From NCBI RefSeq assembly GCF_042661605.1, contig NZ_JBHSWJ010000002.1:2914001-2978000 (forward strand): a stretch of DNA of 64,000 nucleotides, written 5' to 3'. Every line of letters starts with the position of its first letter. Position 1 is the stretch's first letter. The stretch is from Branchiibius cervicis. GTDB lineage: Bacteria > Actinomycetota > Actinomycetes > Actinomycetales > Dermatophilaceae. Of this stretch, positions 1-8,041 are shown piece after piece. A program made the translations under genes and the position numbers. Below the pieces are notes generated by a model. The model saw nothing but the letters and a program-made list of their open reading frames with translations. It was not told the origin of the DNA and ran no database searches.

Positions 1-80
1 CCAAAAGCCAGTAACCGCAACGATTTCGGATCACCACACGCACTAGGACATGCGCTGGGACAACCAGCATGGCAGGCCCT

Positions 81-128
81 ACTACGTGCCCTATGGCATG
101 TACCACTACATGCCATAGGGCACGTAGT
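81..128. repeat. 22-bp perfect inverted repeat with 4-nt loop
   Basis: Arms 81-102 and 107-128 are exact reverse complements around the loop ccac. No T-run follows. It could be a strong hairpin terminator of a gene off the left edge, or part of a mobile-element end. Apart from this and the hairpin at 330-367, I see no convincing gene between 1 and 369. Confidence 0.75.
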
Positions 129-329
129 GGAACATGTCCTGGAACGCGAAAACCATTGCCCTACAACGACATTCGACTAGTGAGCGCCTTGCACTAGGCG
201 TCGATTTCGCCTACAGTCGAGGACAAGCAGTTCCTTTCCCTGCGCAGGTGGGGGTGCTCCGCTCTCTCAACACGTTCGAAGCTCGCAGGAACTGCCCCGT
301 CCCGCATAGGCGGGGGCCATGCCTGCCTC

Positions 330-367
330 GGCTGTGGTGACGAAGCAGATGCTTCGTCACCACAGCC
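330..367. terminator. Hairpin terminator candidate after the 370-822 gene
   Basis: Arms 330-346 and 351-367 pair perfectly around a 4-nt loop. The structure starts 3 bp beyond the stop codon of the minus-strand gene ending at 370, which is where a terminator is expected. No clear U-tract is present, which is common for actinobacterial terminator hairpins. Confidence 0.6.
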
Positions 368-369
368 TC

Positions 370-822
370 TCAGTCGTTCGTCGAGTCCGGATCGAACCCA
401 CGGGGTGCGTAGGCGCGTCCGGGGCGGATGTCGGTCATGGCCGCGTGCAGGGCAGCTACCACGTCTGGTGCGGTGTCGAAGCTGCGCTGCGCTTCGCTGT
501 CAGTCCCCGGGTCGGGACGGGTTACGACGATGGGTTGCGCTAGGGGTGTGAGGTTTTCGTTGGGGGTGTCCCCGGTGGCCTTGGCGGCCGCGGTGGACTC
601 CCACGCACTCACATCGAGGAGGAACAGGTCCAGGTTCTCGGCCTCGACACCCGCGCGTGCGCTGGCGACCAGTTCATCCCGCATCTGGACCCGCTCGTGC
701 TCGGTTAGGTGCTTCATCCAGGGCAACCGAGCAAGCAACAGCCGGCCCACCTCGTCCTCACCCGCACCCGCGGCCGCGATCAGGTCGGCGGCAAGGTCTC
801 GGTCTTCGTTGTCGTCACCCAT
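370..822 (-). CDS. Small hypothetical protein, last gene of the restriction-modification segment
   Basis: This encodes about 150 residues starting MGDDNEDRDLAADLI. It is acidic and largely helical for about 85 residues, with a low-complexity, proline-containing C-terminal part. The frame stays open upstream to 1053, but that part would overlap the end of the methyltransferase and reads like non-coding sequence, so the ATG at 822 is preferred. It lies 115 bp downstream of the methyltransferase on the same strand and ends at a hairpin. I do not recognise the family. It may be a helper or regulator carried with the restriction-modification genes, but nothing in the sequence shows its function. 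Confidence 0.55.
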   Translation of the reverse strand: MGDDNEDRDLAADLIAAAGAGEDEVGRLLLARLPWMKHLTEHERVQMRDELVASARAGVEAENLDLFLLDVSAWESTAAAKATGDTPNENLTPLAQPIVVTRPDPGTDSEAQRSFDTAPDVVAALHAAMTDIRPGRAYAPRGFDPDSTND

Positions 823-937
823 GCGAGCAAATCTATGACCTCCAATCGCGGACGCTCCATGTCTGCGATCTCGGGGAGCCGTCGCAGCTAGGAGCGTCAG
901 CAATCTGCCGACGAGGCGGACCAGCGGACCATCGGAC

Positions 938-1771
938 TCAGTGCCTCCCGCGCGGCCTGAGGGGCGTATCAACGGAGGACAGCAAAGTGCGGACCCTAGC
1001 GATCGAGTACCCGGTTTGATGAGCAATATCGCGGATGCTCGTGCCAGCTTCATACTCGCTGCGCAGCCGTTCGGCCACCTTGTGCTTCGCAGCCGGGGTC
1101 ATCCGCTCTCGGGGTGCCAGTACCGGAGCGAGGATCGGGCCACCCGCGTAGCCCTTATGACTCCGCCCACGGGGGCTGACCTCGGCGTCCGATTCATCGC
1201 CCCACAGGGTCCAACCATCGCGCGGGTGACGCGCGAAGAGTTCGAGAAACGGACCAGGCGAGCACTCCTCGATTAGGTCGTATTGCTCGTCGGGTTTGCG
1301 AGAGTGTTCCCGCTTGCGCGTTTCGATCATGTTCACCTGGCTGCGGGCGGGAGCGAGCGTCCGCATGCGGCCACGGACGCCGAACAGCAGTAGCTCAGTG
1401 ACATTACGGAAATAGAAGCCGACGCCGCGACCGTCGGGGCCGCCGTCCTTGCGTCGCTTGGCCCACACGACGTTGGAGACGTACCGGAACCCCCATGCCT
1501 CCATAACCGCCAGCCCTTCCGGGAGGAGCGCGTTGGGGACCCAAAGGTAGAGGTGGGCGTTGTCAGCGAGGACGTCCGCCACGGGGATGTCTTGGATTGC
1601 TTCGAGCGACATCGTGGAGTACCGGTCGAGCCTGCGGTGTTCCGGGGCGACCTTGCCTGTTCTGTTTGCGAATCGCCATGGGGGGTCGGCGAGAACAGTT
1701 TTGAATCCGCCGTCGATGTGCGGGAGGGCTGGGGCTTCGAGTTCCGGTCGCAATGGCGGGGCAGTGGTCAT
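938..1771 (-). CDS. MT-A70 family adenine-N6 DNA methyltransferase with C-terminal HTH
   Basis: The 277-residue protein carries the MT-A70 catalytic motif DPPW at residues 29-32, followed by the family's usual core (YLWVPNALL, the WAKRRKDG region and the TELLLFGVRG strand). MT-A70 enzymes transfer a methyl group from SAM to the N6 of adenine. The last 40 residues (about 239-277) look like a helix-turn-helix, with TSIRDIAHQTGYSIARVRTL as the core, which bare MT-A70 enzymes lack. It could aid target recognition or autoregulate. The gene is 55 bp downstream of a BglII-like endonuclease on the same strand and is probably its protective partner. A perfect palindrome with two AGATCT sites ends 15 bp upstream of the start, overlapping the likely ribosome-binding region (ggtaggg on the coding strand). 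Confidence 0.88.
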   Translation of the reverse strand: MTTAPPLRPELEAPALPHIDGGFKTVLADPPWRFANRTGKVAPEHRRLDRYSTMSLEAIQDIPVADVLADNAHLYLWVPNALLPEGLAVMEAWGFRYVSNVVWAKRRKDGGPDGRGVGFYFRNVTELLLFGVRGRMRTLAPARSQVNMIETRKREHSRKPDEQYDLIEECSPGPFLELFARHPRDGWTLWGDESDAEVSPRGRSHKGYAGGPILAPVLAPRERMTPAAKHKVAERLRSEYEAGTSIRDIAHQTGYSIARVRTLLSSVDTPLRPRGRH

Positions 1772-1785
1772 GACGATAGACCCTA

Positions 1786-1819
1786 CCAGTTTTAGATCTC
1801 ATATGAGATCTAAAACTGG
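1786..1819. promoter_or_regulatory. 34-bp perfect palindrome containing two AGATCT sites
   Basis: Positions 1786-1819 equal their own reverse complement, centred on CATATG at 1800-1805. AGATCT occurs at 1794-1799 and again at 1806-1811. AGATCT is the recognition site of BglII, and the adjacent gene encodes a BglII-family enzyme. The palindrome fills most of the gap between the endonuclease stop (1827) and the methyltransferase start (1771). As RNA it would form a long hairpin next to the methyltransferase ribosome-binding site. As DNA it is a candidate operator or methylation switch. Confidence 0.8.
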
Positions 1820-1826
1820 GCGTGTT

Positions 1827-2717
1827 TCATCGAAGAGGTGGTAGTAGCTCCGCGGCTTGACGCAGTAGGTCGTCGTGGTGCGGCTTGGCGTCGGCCCACT
1901 TGGCGAACGACTCGCGCCAATCGCGCTTGAACGCGGCTGCCGCGTCCAGCTTTGCCTTCGCGTCATAGACCAAGCTGATCCCGTCGATTCGCTCGGGCTC
2001 AATTCCTATCAGGAGCAGCGGACACTCGCCGCCACCACCGAGGTTGACCTTTGGGATCAGCTTGTCCCAGTGGGTACTGGACTGCCCGTATTTCTGCCCT
2101 TCCTCCTTGCTTCGGATGGTCGGACCGATCAGCCGCTGAAGTTTGGGCCCACGGGTCACGATCACTCCGATCGCGATCGCACCCTCGTGGTGCAACGCTT
2201 GGAAGTTGATCAGGTCCCGATCGAAGAACGGGTCCTTGTTGTTCCACTCCATCTCGACTGCGATCCCTGGAAGCGGTTCGGATGCCGTTCCCTTCCCGAA
2301 CATGTCGATCTCGTGGCCTCGGGTGCGCACTGTCCGCAACGGTGTCCCGTCGAGGCCGACAGACTTTTCGATGGTGACATTCTGTTTGCCCCACACGAGG
2401 CTCCCGTCGGGGTTGCGCATGTCCGCCAGGGACTGGTCGAACCGAGCTACAAAGACTGTGCGGCCCCCGCCGCCGGTGCGGAGTTCGGTGAGCGTCGGGC
2501 GAAAGCCGTTCAGGGCGGCTAGGAGGTCGATGTACCGGCCGGGGAACGACTGCCGGAGGATGACGTCGGCGTACCGGGTGGCACCGTATACGTAGCCAAT
2601 CGGCCAGCTGCGATCATGGACGTAGCGGACCGCACCGGCCACGTCGATTGCACCGGTCGGCTCGCCATCCAGTTCGGTGTCCTCGACAGTTTCGTGGTCG
2701 GACGCGTCGCTGGTCAC
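1827..2717 (-). CDS. BglII/BstYI-family type II restriction endonuclease
   Basis: The predicted protein has about 296 residues from the GTG at 2717. The segment GIAVEMEWNNKDPFFDRDL followed by GAIAIGVIVTRG (about 151-190) is characteristic of the BglII/BstYI endonuclease family, which cuts AGATCT or RGATCY. Likely metal-binding residues are D138, E155 and E157; BglII itself uses an Asp and a Glu followed by x-Gln. It is longer than BglII (223 aa), with an N-terminal extension of roughly 80 residues. The open frame continues to 3017, but that part runs antiparallel to mcrB, so the GTG is preferred, although no strong ribosome-binding site supports it. The methyltransferase lies immediately downstream. 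It is divergent from mcrB. Confidence 0.85.
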   Translation of the reverse strand: MTSDASDHETVEDTELDGEPTGAIDVAGAVRYVHDRSWPIGYVYGATRYADVILRQSFPGRYIDLLAALNGFRPTLTELRTGGGGRTVFVARFDQSLADMRNPDGSLVWGKQNVTIEKSVGLDGTPLRTVRTRGHEIDMFGKGTASEPLPGIAVEMEWNNKDPFFDRDLINFQALHHEGAIAIGVIVTRGPKLQRLIGPTIRSKEEGQKYGQSSTHWDKLIPKVNLGGGGECPLLLIGIEPERIDGISLVYDAKAKLDAAAAFKRDWRESFAKWADAKPHHDDLLRQAAELLPPLR

Positions 2718-2733
2718 GCGGTCACCGTATCGG

Positions 2734-2764
2734 GTCACCCCGCCCCGATGAGGGACTGGACGAG
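2734..2764 (-). repeat. Remnant matching the 3' end of the 6069-6362 gene; direct repeat flanking mcrBC
   Basis: The 15-mer gagggactggacgag at 2750-2764 recurs exactly at 6078-6092. Read on the minus strand, both copies encode the end of a protein: RVETLVQSLIGAG-stop here (stop at 2734-2736), RVSRLVQSLGA-stop at 6069. The two copies lie just outside mcrB and mcrC. This suggests that mcrBC was inserted at, or recombined with, the 3' end of a small winged-helix gene. Confidence 0.5.
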
Positions 2765-2879
2765 CGTCTCGACGCGCGCCGGTCTCGTTGACACCCTGCC
2801 GGAGGGACACCACTCCGAGCCGGGCACACCCATCCCCCGCTACACCCACAAGCGGCTGAGATCGGGCACACTGCCGCAT

Positions 2880-4661
2880 GTGACCTTCCCGCGCCTCGGT
2901 GAAATCTCGCTCACCAAGTTCACTTCGCCTGAGCACGTTCTTGATGTGCTCCGCGACGTCGAGCCTGGATCGACAACAGCTCTCGAATTGCAGACCAATC
3001 TCGACGCAGCCGGACAACCGGGACCGCTGTGGAACGATCTTGCCGCTTACGAACCGCCGTTAGTATCGGCGAACGTCACCGCGGATGATGACCACCTTGT
3101 GGTCGATAACGAGTTGCTGCGTGCGGCGCGAACCGACCGGGGCGACCGTTTCCTTCTAGTTTGGGTGGCGCTCTGCCTGGCCGATGCTCGCCTCGACGCA
3201 ATCACCCGCGAAATTCTCACGGACGCCGACGGTCACCTCGACCCGGCGGTGATCAACGCCGTCAAGCTCCGAGCAACACTCGATCAGCGCAGTGAAGGCG
3301 CGCAGGGTGCCAAGGCGACATCTAACATCCTGAGCTTGCTGGAACGGTGCCAGTTGATCGTGCCGAACAAGTACGGAGGCTCGACAGTCGGTATCGCGCA
3401 GGTTTTGCCGACGGCGAACGCAGTGCGAGGGGCGGTCGCGCTGGTCGGTGAGAGACTTGCGGATCAGGGCTTCGAAGCGGTGCCTGACCGTGCGGTTGAC
3501 CTTGCCGTGAGCATCGGCGTCAACGCGTGGCTCAACCTCAGCGTCGAAGAGTTCCGATCAGCCTACGAGGCTTCAGATAATGTCACCGCCCAAAGCCACC
3601 GGGATACGTTGCCTGACTCGCTGGCTGAACTCGATGCACAGTTGCGACGCAAGGGACAGGTCGTTCTCCAAGGGCCGCCAGGCGCAGGAAAAACCTACGT
3701 CGCCACCGAGTACGTTGAATGGGCGACAAGCAATCGGCTAGAAGACAGTCGATTGCAGGCAATCATCGACGGCCTCCCAACCAATCAGCGCAACGTTACC
3801 GACATCGCGACCGAAGTCGAACGCCGCGGACTGACATGCGTTTGGGACATTGTGCAGTTCCACCCCGGATACGACTACACCGATTTTGTGCGCGCGCTCG
3901 TCGCGCAACCTCAAGGCGACGGCGTCTCATTTGTTCCCCGCCATCGCATCTTCAGCCTGATATGCGCAATCGGTGAAGAACTCGCGCGGCGCGGTCACGA
4001 AGCGGACCTCGTGCTCATCCTCGATGAGGTCAACCGCGGAGATATCCCCAACATCTTCGGTGAATTGTTGTACGCCCTGGAATATCGCGGTCAGGCCGTG
4101 GCGACACCGTACGCGATCGACGGCGATGCATCCCTGACGGTACCTAGTCGCCTACGTGTGCTTGGCACGATGAACACTGCTGATCGCAGCATCGCCGTGA
4201 TCGACTACGCGCTACGCCGCCGATTCGTGTTCCTCGACATTGCGGCAACCGCTGAACCCATCAACGCATTCGCATTCGATGCTGATCTCACCCGGCAAGC
4301 AGCGCTACACCTGTATTCCATTACGGCCGCAGCGCTCAGCGATGCCCCATCCGGGCTCCAAGTCGGCCCGTCCTACTTCCTGGCAACACCGGACGGAAGC
4401 GAGTCAAGCTTGCAGGTCTTGTCGGCCAGGTACGTGTACGAAGTCCTTCCGTTGCTCAACGAGTACGAAATGGAGGGCGAGCTGGATCCGGGGATTGTCA
4501 GCGGCCTCAGAAACGATCTCGCTATCCTCAACGGCCTCGCTCAGCGCGATCAAGTCACCGGCTTGGTCCATCATCTGTCTGGGCAGCCCTGGGTGACGGC
4601 GGTTACAACCGACGGCGAGGCCAACGATGACGCGGCTAACGATGGCCCCGATGGCCCATGA
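2880..4661 (+). CDS. mcrB: McrB-like AAA+ GTPase of a type IV (modification-dependent) restriction system
   Basis: The AAA+ core is clear: Walker A GPPGAGKT at about residues 265-272, Walker B LVLILDEVNRGDIPNIFGEL at about 377, and the sensor/arginine region NTADRSIAVIDYALRRRF at about 431. The DEVNRxxIPxIFGEL and NTADRS motifs are typical of McrB. McrB hydrolyses GTP to translocate on DNA and activates the nuclease McrC. The N-terminal 260 residues should carry the recognition module for modified DNA, but I cannot assign its type. The start is uncertain: the frame is open from 2616, and GTG 2880 is chosen because it leaves a divergent promoter gap with the endonuclease gene. It overlaps mcrC by 4 bp (ATGA), as expected for a two-gene operon. 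Confidence 0.85.
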   Translation: MTFPRLGEISLTKFTSPEHVLDVLRDVEPGSTTALELQTNLDAAGQPGPLWNDLAAYEPPLVSANVTADDDHLVVDNELLRAARTDRGDRFLLVWVALCLADARLDAITREILTDADGHLDPAVINAVKLRATLDQRSEGAQGAKATSNILSLLERCQLIVPNKYGGSTVGIAQVLPTANAVRGAVALVGERLADQGFEAVPDRAVDLAVSIGVNAWLNLSVEEFRSAYEASDNVTAQSHRDTLPDSLAELDAQLRRKGQVVLQGPPGAGKTYVATEYVEWATSNRLEDSRLQAIIDGLPTNQRNVTDIATEVERRGLTCVWDIVQFHPGYDYTDFVRALVAQPQGDGVSFVPRHRIFSLICAIGEELARRGHEADLVLILDEVNRGDIPNIFGELLYALEYRGQAVATPYAIDGDASLTVPSRLRVLGTMNTADRSIAVIDYALRRRFVFLDIAATAEPINAFAFDADLTRQAALHLYSITAAALSDAPSGLQVGPSYFLATPDGSESSLQVLSARYVYEVLPLLNEYEMEGELDPGIVSGLRNDLAILNGLAQRDQVTGLVHHLSGQPWVTAVTTDGEANDDAANDGPDGP

Positions 4662-6004
4662 ACTATGACATCGACGTCCGCGAGCACGGCCGGACTCCGC
4701 TCCCGACGGCCGTAGTTGACGCAACACCAACGGAGTTCTGGAAGAGTGTCGACTGCGAGGTAACAAAGAACTCCGGCGACGACAGATGGATCCTGAAAGC
4801 CGGAAATAGCGTCGGAGTCGCCCGCATCCGCACTCCCGAGGGCTACGTCAACCTCCAGGTCAAACCTAAGCTCGATACGGCCGACGCCTTCTTTCTGGCC
4901 GACTACGCATACGAACAGCGGCACGAACCGCTCAGGCTGCTCGACTACGACGACGTGGGACTGGAGTCGGCCGCGCGGGACCCAACAGCCTGCCTGTTGG
5001 TATGGCATGCACACGCCATCCGCCGATTCGCCGCGAGGTGGCTGCGCCGCGATTACCAAAAGACAACGCGGGTCCTCGACGGCAAAGTGCGAGGTCGAAT
5101 CCTCGTCAACCGGTATGTAAGCGGGCACCTTGCTGTCGGCGATGCCGCGCGCATTCCGTGCCGTATCCAAGAGCGGACGCAGGACACTCCCAACAACCGA
5201 CTCCTGAAAGCTGGGCTTCGGTTTATCGCCACCGTCAGCCATGACTTGCCGGTTCCCGCTGCCCGTCGAGCAGTCCTGCGCCAGGTCAGCGCAGCACTGC
5301 CGTTGTTCGCACAGGTTTCGGATATCCGCGTCTCACCTAGCGACATACGCGCCTTATCCACGCGCGGACCTCAACGGCACTACGCCACCGTATTAGACGC
5401 CACGATCGCCTTGCTCAGGTCTCAATTCATGGGCGACGAATCCTCCACCACACCAACAACATCCGCCTTCATGTGGCAGATGCCCATCCTGTTCCAAGAG
5501 GCAGTCCGAGGAATCCTTGATGCTGCGCCCGACCTGCAACTCGTCAACAGCAAACCCGGAACCGCCAGCATCCACGCTGCCGACGGGACTCGACGCCGCA
5601 CATCCAAGGTGGACCCTGACCTGGTCTTACGGAGCAGCAACGGGAAAACCCTTCTGGTAGACACCAAGTACAAGAACGCACTACCCAGTGATCACACCTC
5701 CGATGACGAGGACGTTACCGCGGTCGCCGAAAGGCACCGCATCAGGATCAGCCGCTCCGACATCTACCAAGTCGTTGCTTATCGACAACACGAGACCTGG
5801 CCGTCATCGAAAGCAGCGTTGCTCTACCCTCTCGTCCTGGCCGACGGCGACGAACTTCCCGCCCCGATGCAGGTCCGCGGCTTCGGGGACGAAGTGCTAG
5901 TGCTTTTCATCGACATCGGCCGACGCGCCTCGACCAACCTGCCCGCGTTCTTGAGTGTCCTTCGCGGACTCGCTGATCAGCAGACGATGACCCTCACCGC
6001 CTAG
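4658..6004 (+). CDS. mcrC: McrC-like PD-(D/E)xK nuclease subunit
   Basis: The 448-residue protein has the McrBC 5-methylcytosine restriction component layout. The beta-rich N-terminal part includes SVGVARIRTPEGYVNLQVKPK. A conserved middle carries KVRGRILVNRYVSGHL and the CRIQERTQDTPNNRLLKAGL block. The C-terminal nuclease domain has DPDLVLRSSNGKTLLVDTKYK (about 319-339), whose Asp and DTK form the PD-(D/E)xK site. It acts with McrB to cleave modified DNA. It starts inside the last codons of mcrB (4-bp overlap) and ends 65 bp before the convergent gene ending at 6069. Frame and length look intact. Confidence 0.88.
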   Translation: MNYDIDVREHGRTPLPTAVVDATPTEFWKSVDCEVTKNSGDDRWILKAGNSVGVARIRTPEGYVNLQVKPKLDTADAFFLADYAYEQRHEPLRLLDYDDVGLESAARDPTACLLVWHAHAIRRFAARWLRRDYQKTTRVLDGKVRGRILVNRYVSGHLAVGDAARIPCRIQERTQDTPNNRLLKAGLRFIATVSHDLPVPAARRAVLRQVSAALPLFAQVSDIRVSPSDIRALSTRGPQRHYATVLDATIALLRSQFMGDESSTTPTTSAFMWQMPILFQEAVRGILDAAPDLQLVNSKPGTASIHAADGTRRRTSKVDPDLVLRSSNGKTLLVDTKYKNALPSDHTSDDEDVTAVAERHRIRISRSDIYQVVAYRQHETWPSSKAALLYPLVLADGDELPAPMQVRGFGDEVLVLFIDIGRRASTNLPAFLSVLRGLADQQTMTLTA

Positions 6005-6068
6005 CTTGAGCGCCACCCGGGCGGACCGGGACGTCGGGGCCGCAAGTCGGCGTGTCAGGCACCTACCC

Positions 6069-6362
6069 TCACGCGCCGAGGGACTGGACGAGTCTGCTGA
6101 CCCGCTCCACCGCTCCTGGGATTTGTTGCCACGCGCGGGGTGCGACGCCGGGGTGTTGCACCACTAGCCCGATGTATTCGAGGGCTTCGAGGTGGTTTTG
6201 CGGGGATGCCGGGAGTGCGGGGTTCGCCCGCAGTTCGGGGACGGTGCAGGGCTCCACCACCGCCGCGAGCACGCCCAGCCGATCCGGGTTACCCATGGTC
6301 CGCAGCAACACCGCCAGGGCACGCACGTCGCCCATTTCAGCGTGATCCAACACGGTCCCCAC
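6069..6362 (-). CDS. Small ArsR-like winged-helix protein
   Basis: The 97-residue protein has LLRTMGNPDRLGVLAAV followed by a helix-turn-helix segment (CTVPELRANP to NHLEALEYIGLVVQH), the usual layout of an ArsR-type winged helix. It has no metal-site cysteines of the ArsR type beyond C39. GTG 6362 is used, 6 bp after the stop of the upstream TIGR02391 gene, with GGAG upstream. It is the third gene of the operon 7915-6069. Its last codons are duplicated at 2734-2764 on the other side of mcrBC. A repressor of the operon is plausible but inferred. Confidence 0.6.
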   Translation of the reverse strand: MGTVLDHAEMGDVRALAVLLRTMGNPDRLGVLAAVVEPCTVPELRANPALPASPQNHLEALEYIGLVVQHPGVAPRAWQQIPGAVERVSRLVQSLGA

Positions 6363-6368
6363 CGGCTG

Positions 6369-7190
6369 CTACTCCTCGGGGGCGGCAACAACCGCAGCGT
6401 CATCGAGGCGGCGCTGGACCATCGAGATCATCGTGAGCACTTCCAATAGTTCCGCTTCGCTCATGGGTCGTCGCAGCCGCGGGTCGTGCGCGGTCGGGTT
6501 CCGGTACAGCCCGATCAGCCCCTTAATCAGGTTCACCAGGCCAGTCTGTTCGTCTCGCTCGGTTCGTGTGCGGAGGGTGTTGATTGCCAGTCGGGGGACG
6601 CCACTCTTGCCGAGCGCGAGGGTCTCGTCTACTAGGTCGGCGCCGTCACCTGCCGCGCCGGTGAGGTCGCGGAGCCTGTCGAGGATGCTCTTAGTTGCTT
6701 CCAGGCAAGCGTGGAAGTGCGCCTTCTTCAGAATTTCGATGGTGCAGTACCGCAGGACCTCGGGATGGGTCGCTCTCCGCCGCAGTTCGTCGCGCAGCGA
6801 GGTCGCCACCCGGGTCGCCTCATCCAGTGTGGAGACCTGTCGGCCGCGGGCGACTTTGCCTTCATCGTTGACCCGCAAACCCACGAACGCGAGCCGTTCA
6901 TTCAACCGGTCCCGGCGGAGAGTGAATAGCTCGGGTCGGTCCCGATAGGCGACCGGCTCCATCGCGGCGTTGATGAAGGTGATGATTCGCTGCGGATTAC
7001 CGTCGCGGGCTTGCCGAGTGATGAGTGCGTCAGCGAGCCGCACCCGTTTAGAGGCGGCGGGCGATGGGTCGGCGATCCTCAGGCGCGCGAGGAGGCCACC
7101 GATCTGACCGCCGGTCAGTCCAGTGTCGGTGTCGCCGAGAACCACTGCCACCTCGGTGATCACGGCTTCGCCCCATGGTTGTTCGCTCAC
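6369..7190 (-). CDS. TIGR02391 (Ymh-like) family protein
   Basis: The 273-residue protein's C-terminal half (about 165-245) carries the family features: ILKKAHFHACLEATKSIL, then a GADLVDETLALG segment, and LIKGLIGLYRNPTAHDPR. The N-terminal half has VRLADALITRQARDGNPQ and FTLRRDRLNERLAFVGL. TIGR02391 proteins are frequent in restriction and defence loci; their C-terminal domain resembles HEPN-like helical folds with a conserved RNPxxH-type motif (here RNPTAH), which suggests nuclease activity by analogy only. It overlaps the preceding paralogue by 4 bp (ATGA) and is followed after 6 bp by the winged-helix gene, so the three are one operon. Confidence 0.8.
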   Translation of the reverse strand: MSEQPWGEAVITEVAVVLGDTDTGLTGGQIGGLLARLRIADPSPAASKRVRLADALITRQARDGNPQRIITFINAAMEPVAYRDRPELFTLRRDRLNERLAFVGLRVNDEGKVARGRQVSTLDEATRVATSLRDELRRRATHPEVLRYCTIEILKKAHFHACLEATKSILDRLRDLTGAAGDGADLVDETLALGKSGVPRLAINTLRTRTERDEQTGLVNLIKGLIGLYRNPTAHDPRLRRPMSEAELLEVLTMISMVQRRLDDAAVVAAPEE

Positions 7191-7915
7191 CCTGTCTCCA
7201 CGGCCGCTTCGTCCACCCAGCGAGCGAGAATGCTGAACGCGGCGAGCTGTTCGAGAGCAACTTGCTCCTCACCGTGGTGGGCTGCGAGTTCGTGCATCCC
7301 TGGGTTGCGGATCGCGGAGTAGAGCCCGTCGGCGAAGGCTCGCGCACCCCGGTGCCGGTTCTTGTAGGTATCGCCGCCATCGTCGGGTTGCAACCGCAGC
7401 CGCGGCGCACCCGGTTTCGGATCGTCACGCGAGAACGCCTGGTTGAACAGGTCCACCTCGCTGATGTCGCGACGCCCCAGCTTCGCTTGGGTTTCAGCGT
7501 TCACACGGATCGCGGTTTGCATCACCGCTTGGTGGTAATGGCCAGTCCGCCACAGCGCGGACGCACTCTCCCACGCCCATGGATGTAGCTTCCCGGCGTC
7601 CATTTCGGGCGCGCCGTCCCCCAGCCGGTCGCGCAGTTCCGCGGCCCACTGGAGCGCCGCCTTCCCGCGAGAAGCCTGCTCCCGCAACCACTTGTAATCG
7701 CGGTCGTTGACGGGCCGGTCAACTGCCCATCCGGGAATGGCTTGATCGAGGATCAATTCGACGACATACGCCCGCTCAGCTGCTTCGGTCCCCGCGCCTC
7801 TCATGTGGGTGCCGAGAACCATTACGCCGCCAGTGTTGGCGTAGCCGACCTGAGCGGTCACGCTGAGGAACGCGTCGAGTTCTTTGACTGCCCAGTCAAC
7901 ATCCAGCTTCGTCAC
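7187..7915 (-). CDS. TIGR02391 (Ymh-like) family protein, second tandem copy
   Basis: This protein has 242 residues. The C-terminal domain (about 108-235) has the hallmark LHPWAWESASALWRTGHYHQ, then INAET-like RVNAETQAKLGRRDISEVDL, FADGLYSAIRNPGMHELA and LEQLAAFSILARWVDEA. The RNPxxH motif is present (RNPGMH). It is the first gene of a three-gene operon and overlaps the next by 4 bp. It diverges from the RHIM-like gene at 8042 across a 126-bp gap that should hold both promoters. The two TIGR02391 proteins are clearly different from each other, so the pair is an old duplication or a two-component system, not a recent repeat. Confidence 0.82.
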   Translation of the reverse strand: MTKLDVDWAVKELDAFLSVTAQVGYANTGGVMVLGTHMRGAGTEAAERAYVVELILDQAIPGWAVDRPVNDRDYKWLREQASRGKAALQWAAELRDRLGDGAPEMDAGKLHPWAWESASALWRTGHYHQAVMQTAIRVNAETQAKLGRRDISEVDLFNQAFSRDDPKPGAPRLRLQPDDGGDTYKNRHRGARAFADGLYSAIRNPGMHELAAHHGEEQVALEQLAAFSILARWVDEAAVETG

Positions 7916-8041
7916 AGTTCTGAAGTGTGCCCCAACACCCCGCCACCCCGCGTGCCTCTCACCGCATTCACGGCCACCGCTGTCGGCGCCCCGGTGTTGG
8001 ATGGTTCACAGAGCCAGCATTTCGTATAGCAGGAGGTCGCA

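Noticed and set aside
134..340. A 68-residue plus-strand frame near the left edge
   Set aside because: No ribosome-binding site, no recognisable protein pattern, and it overlaps hairpin sequence.
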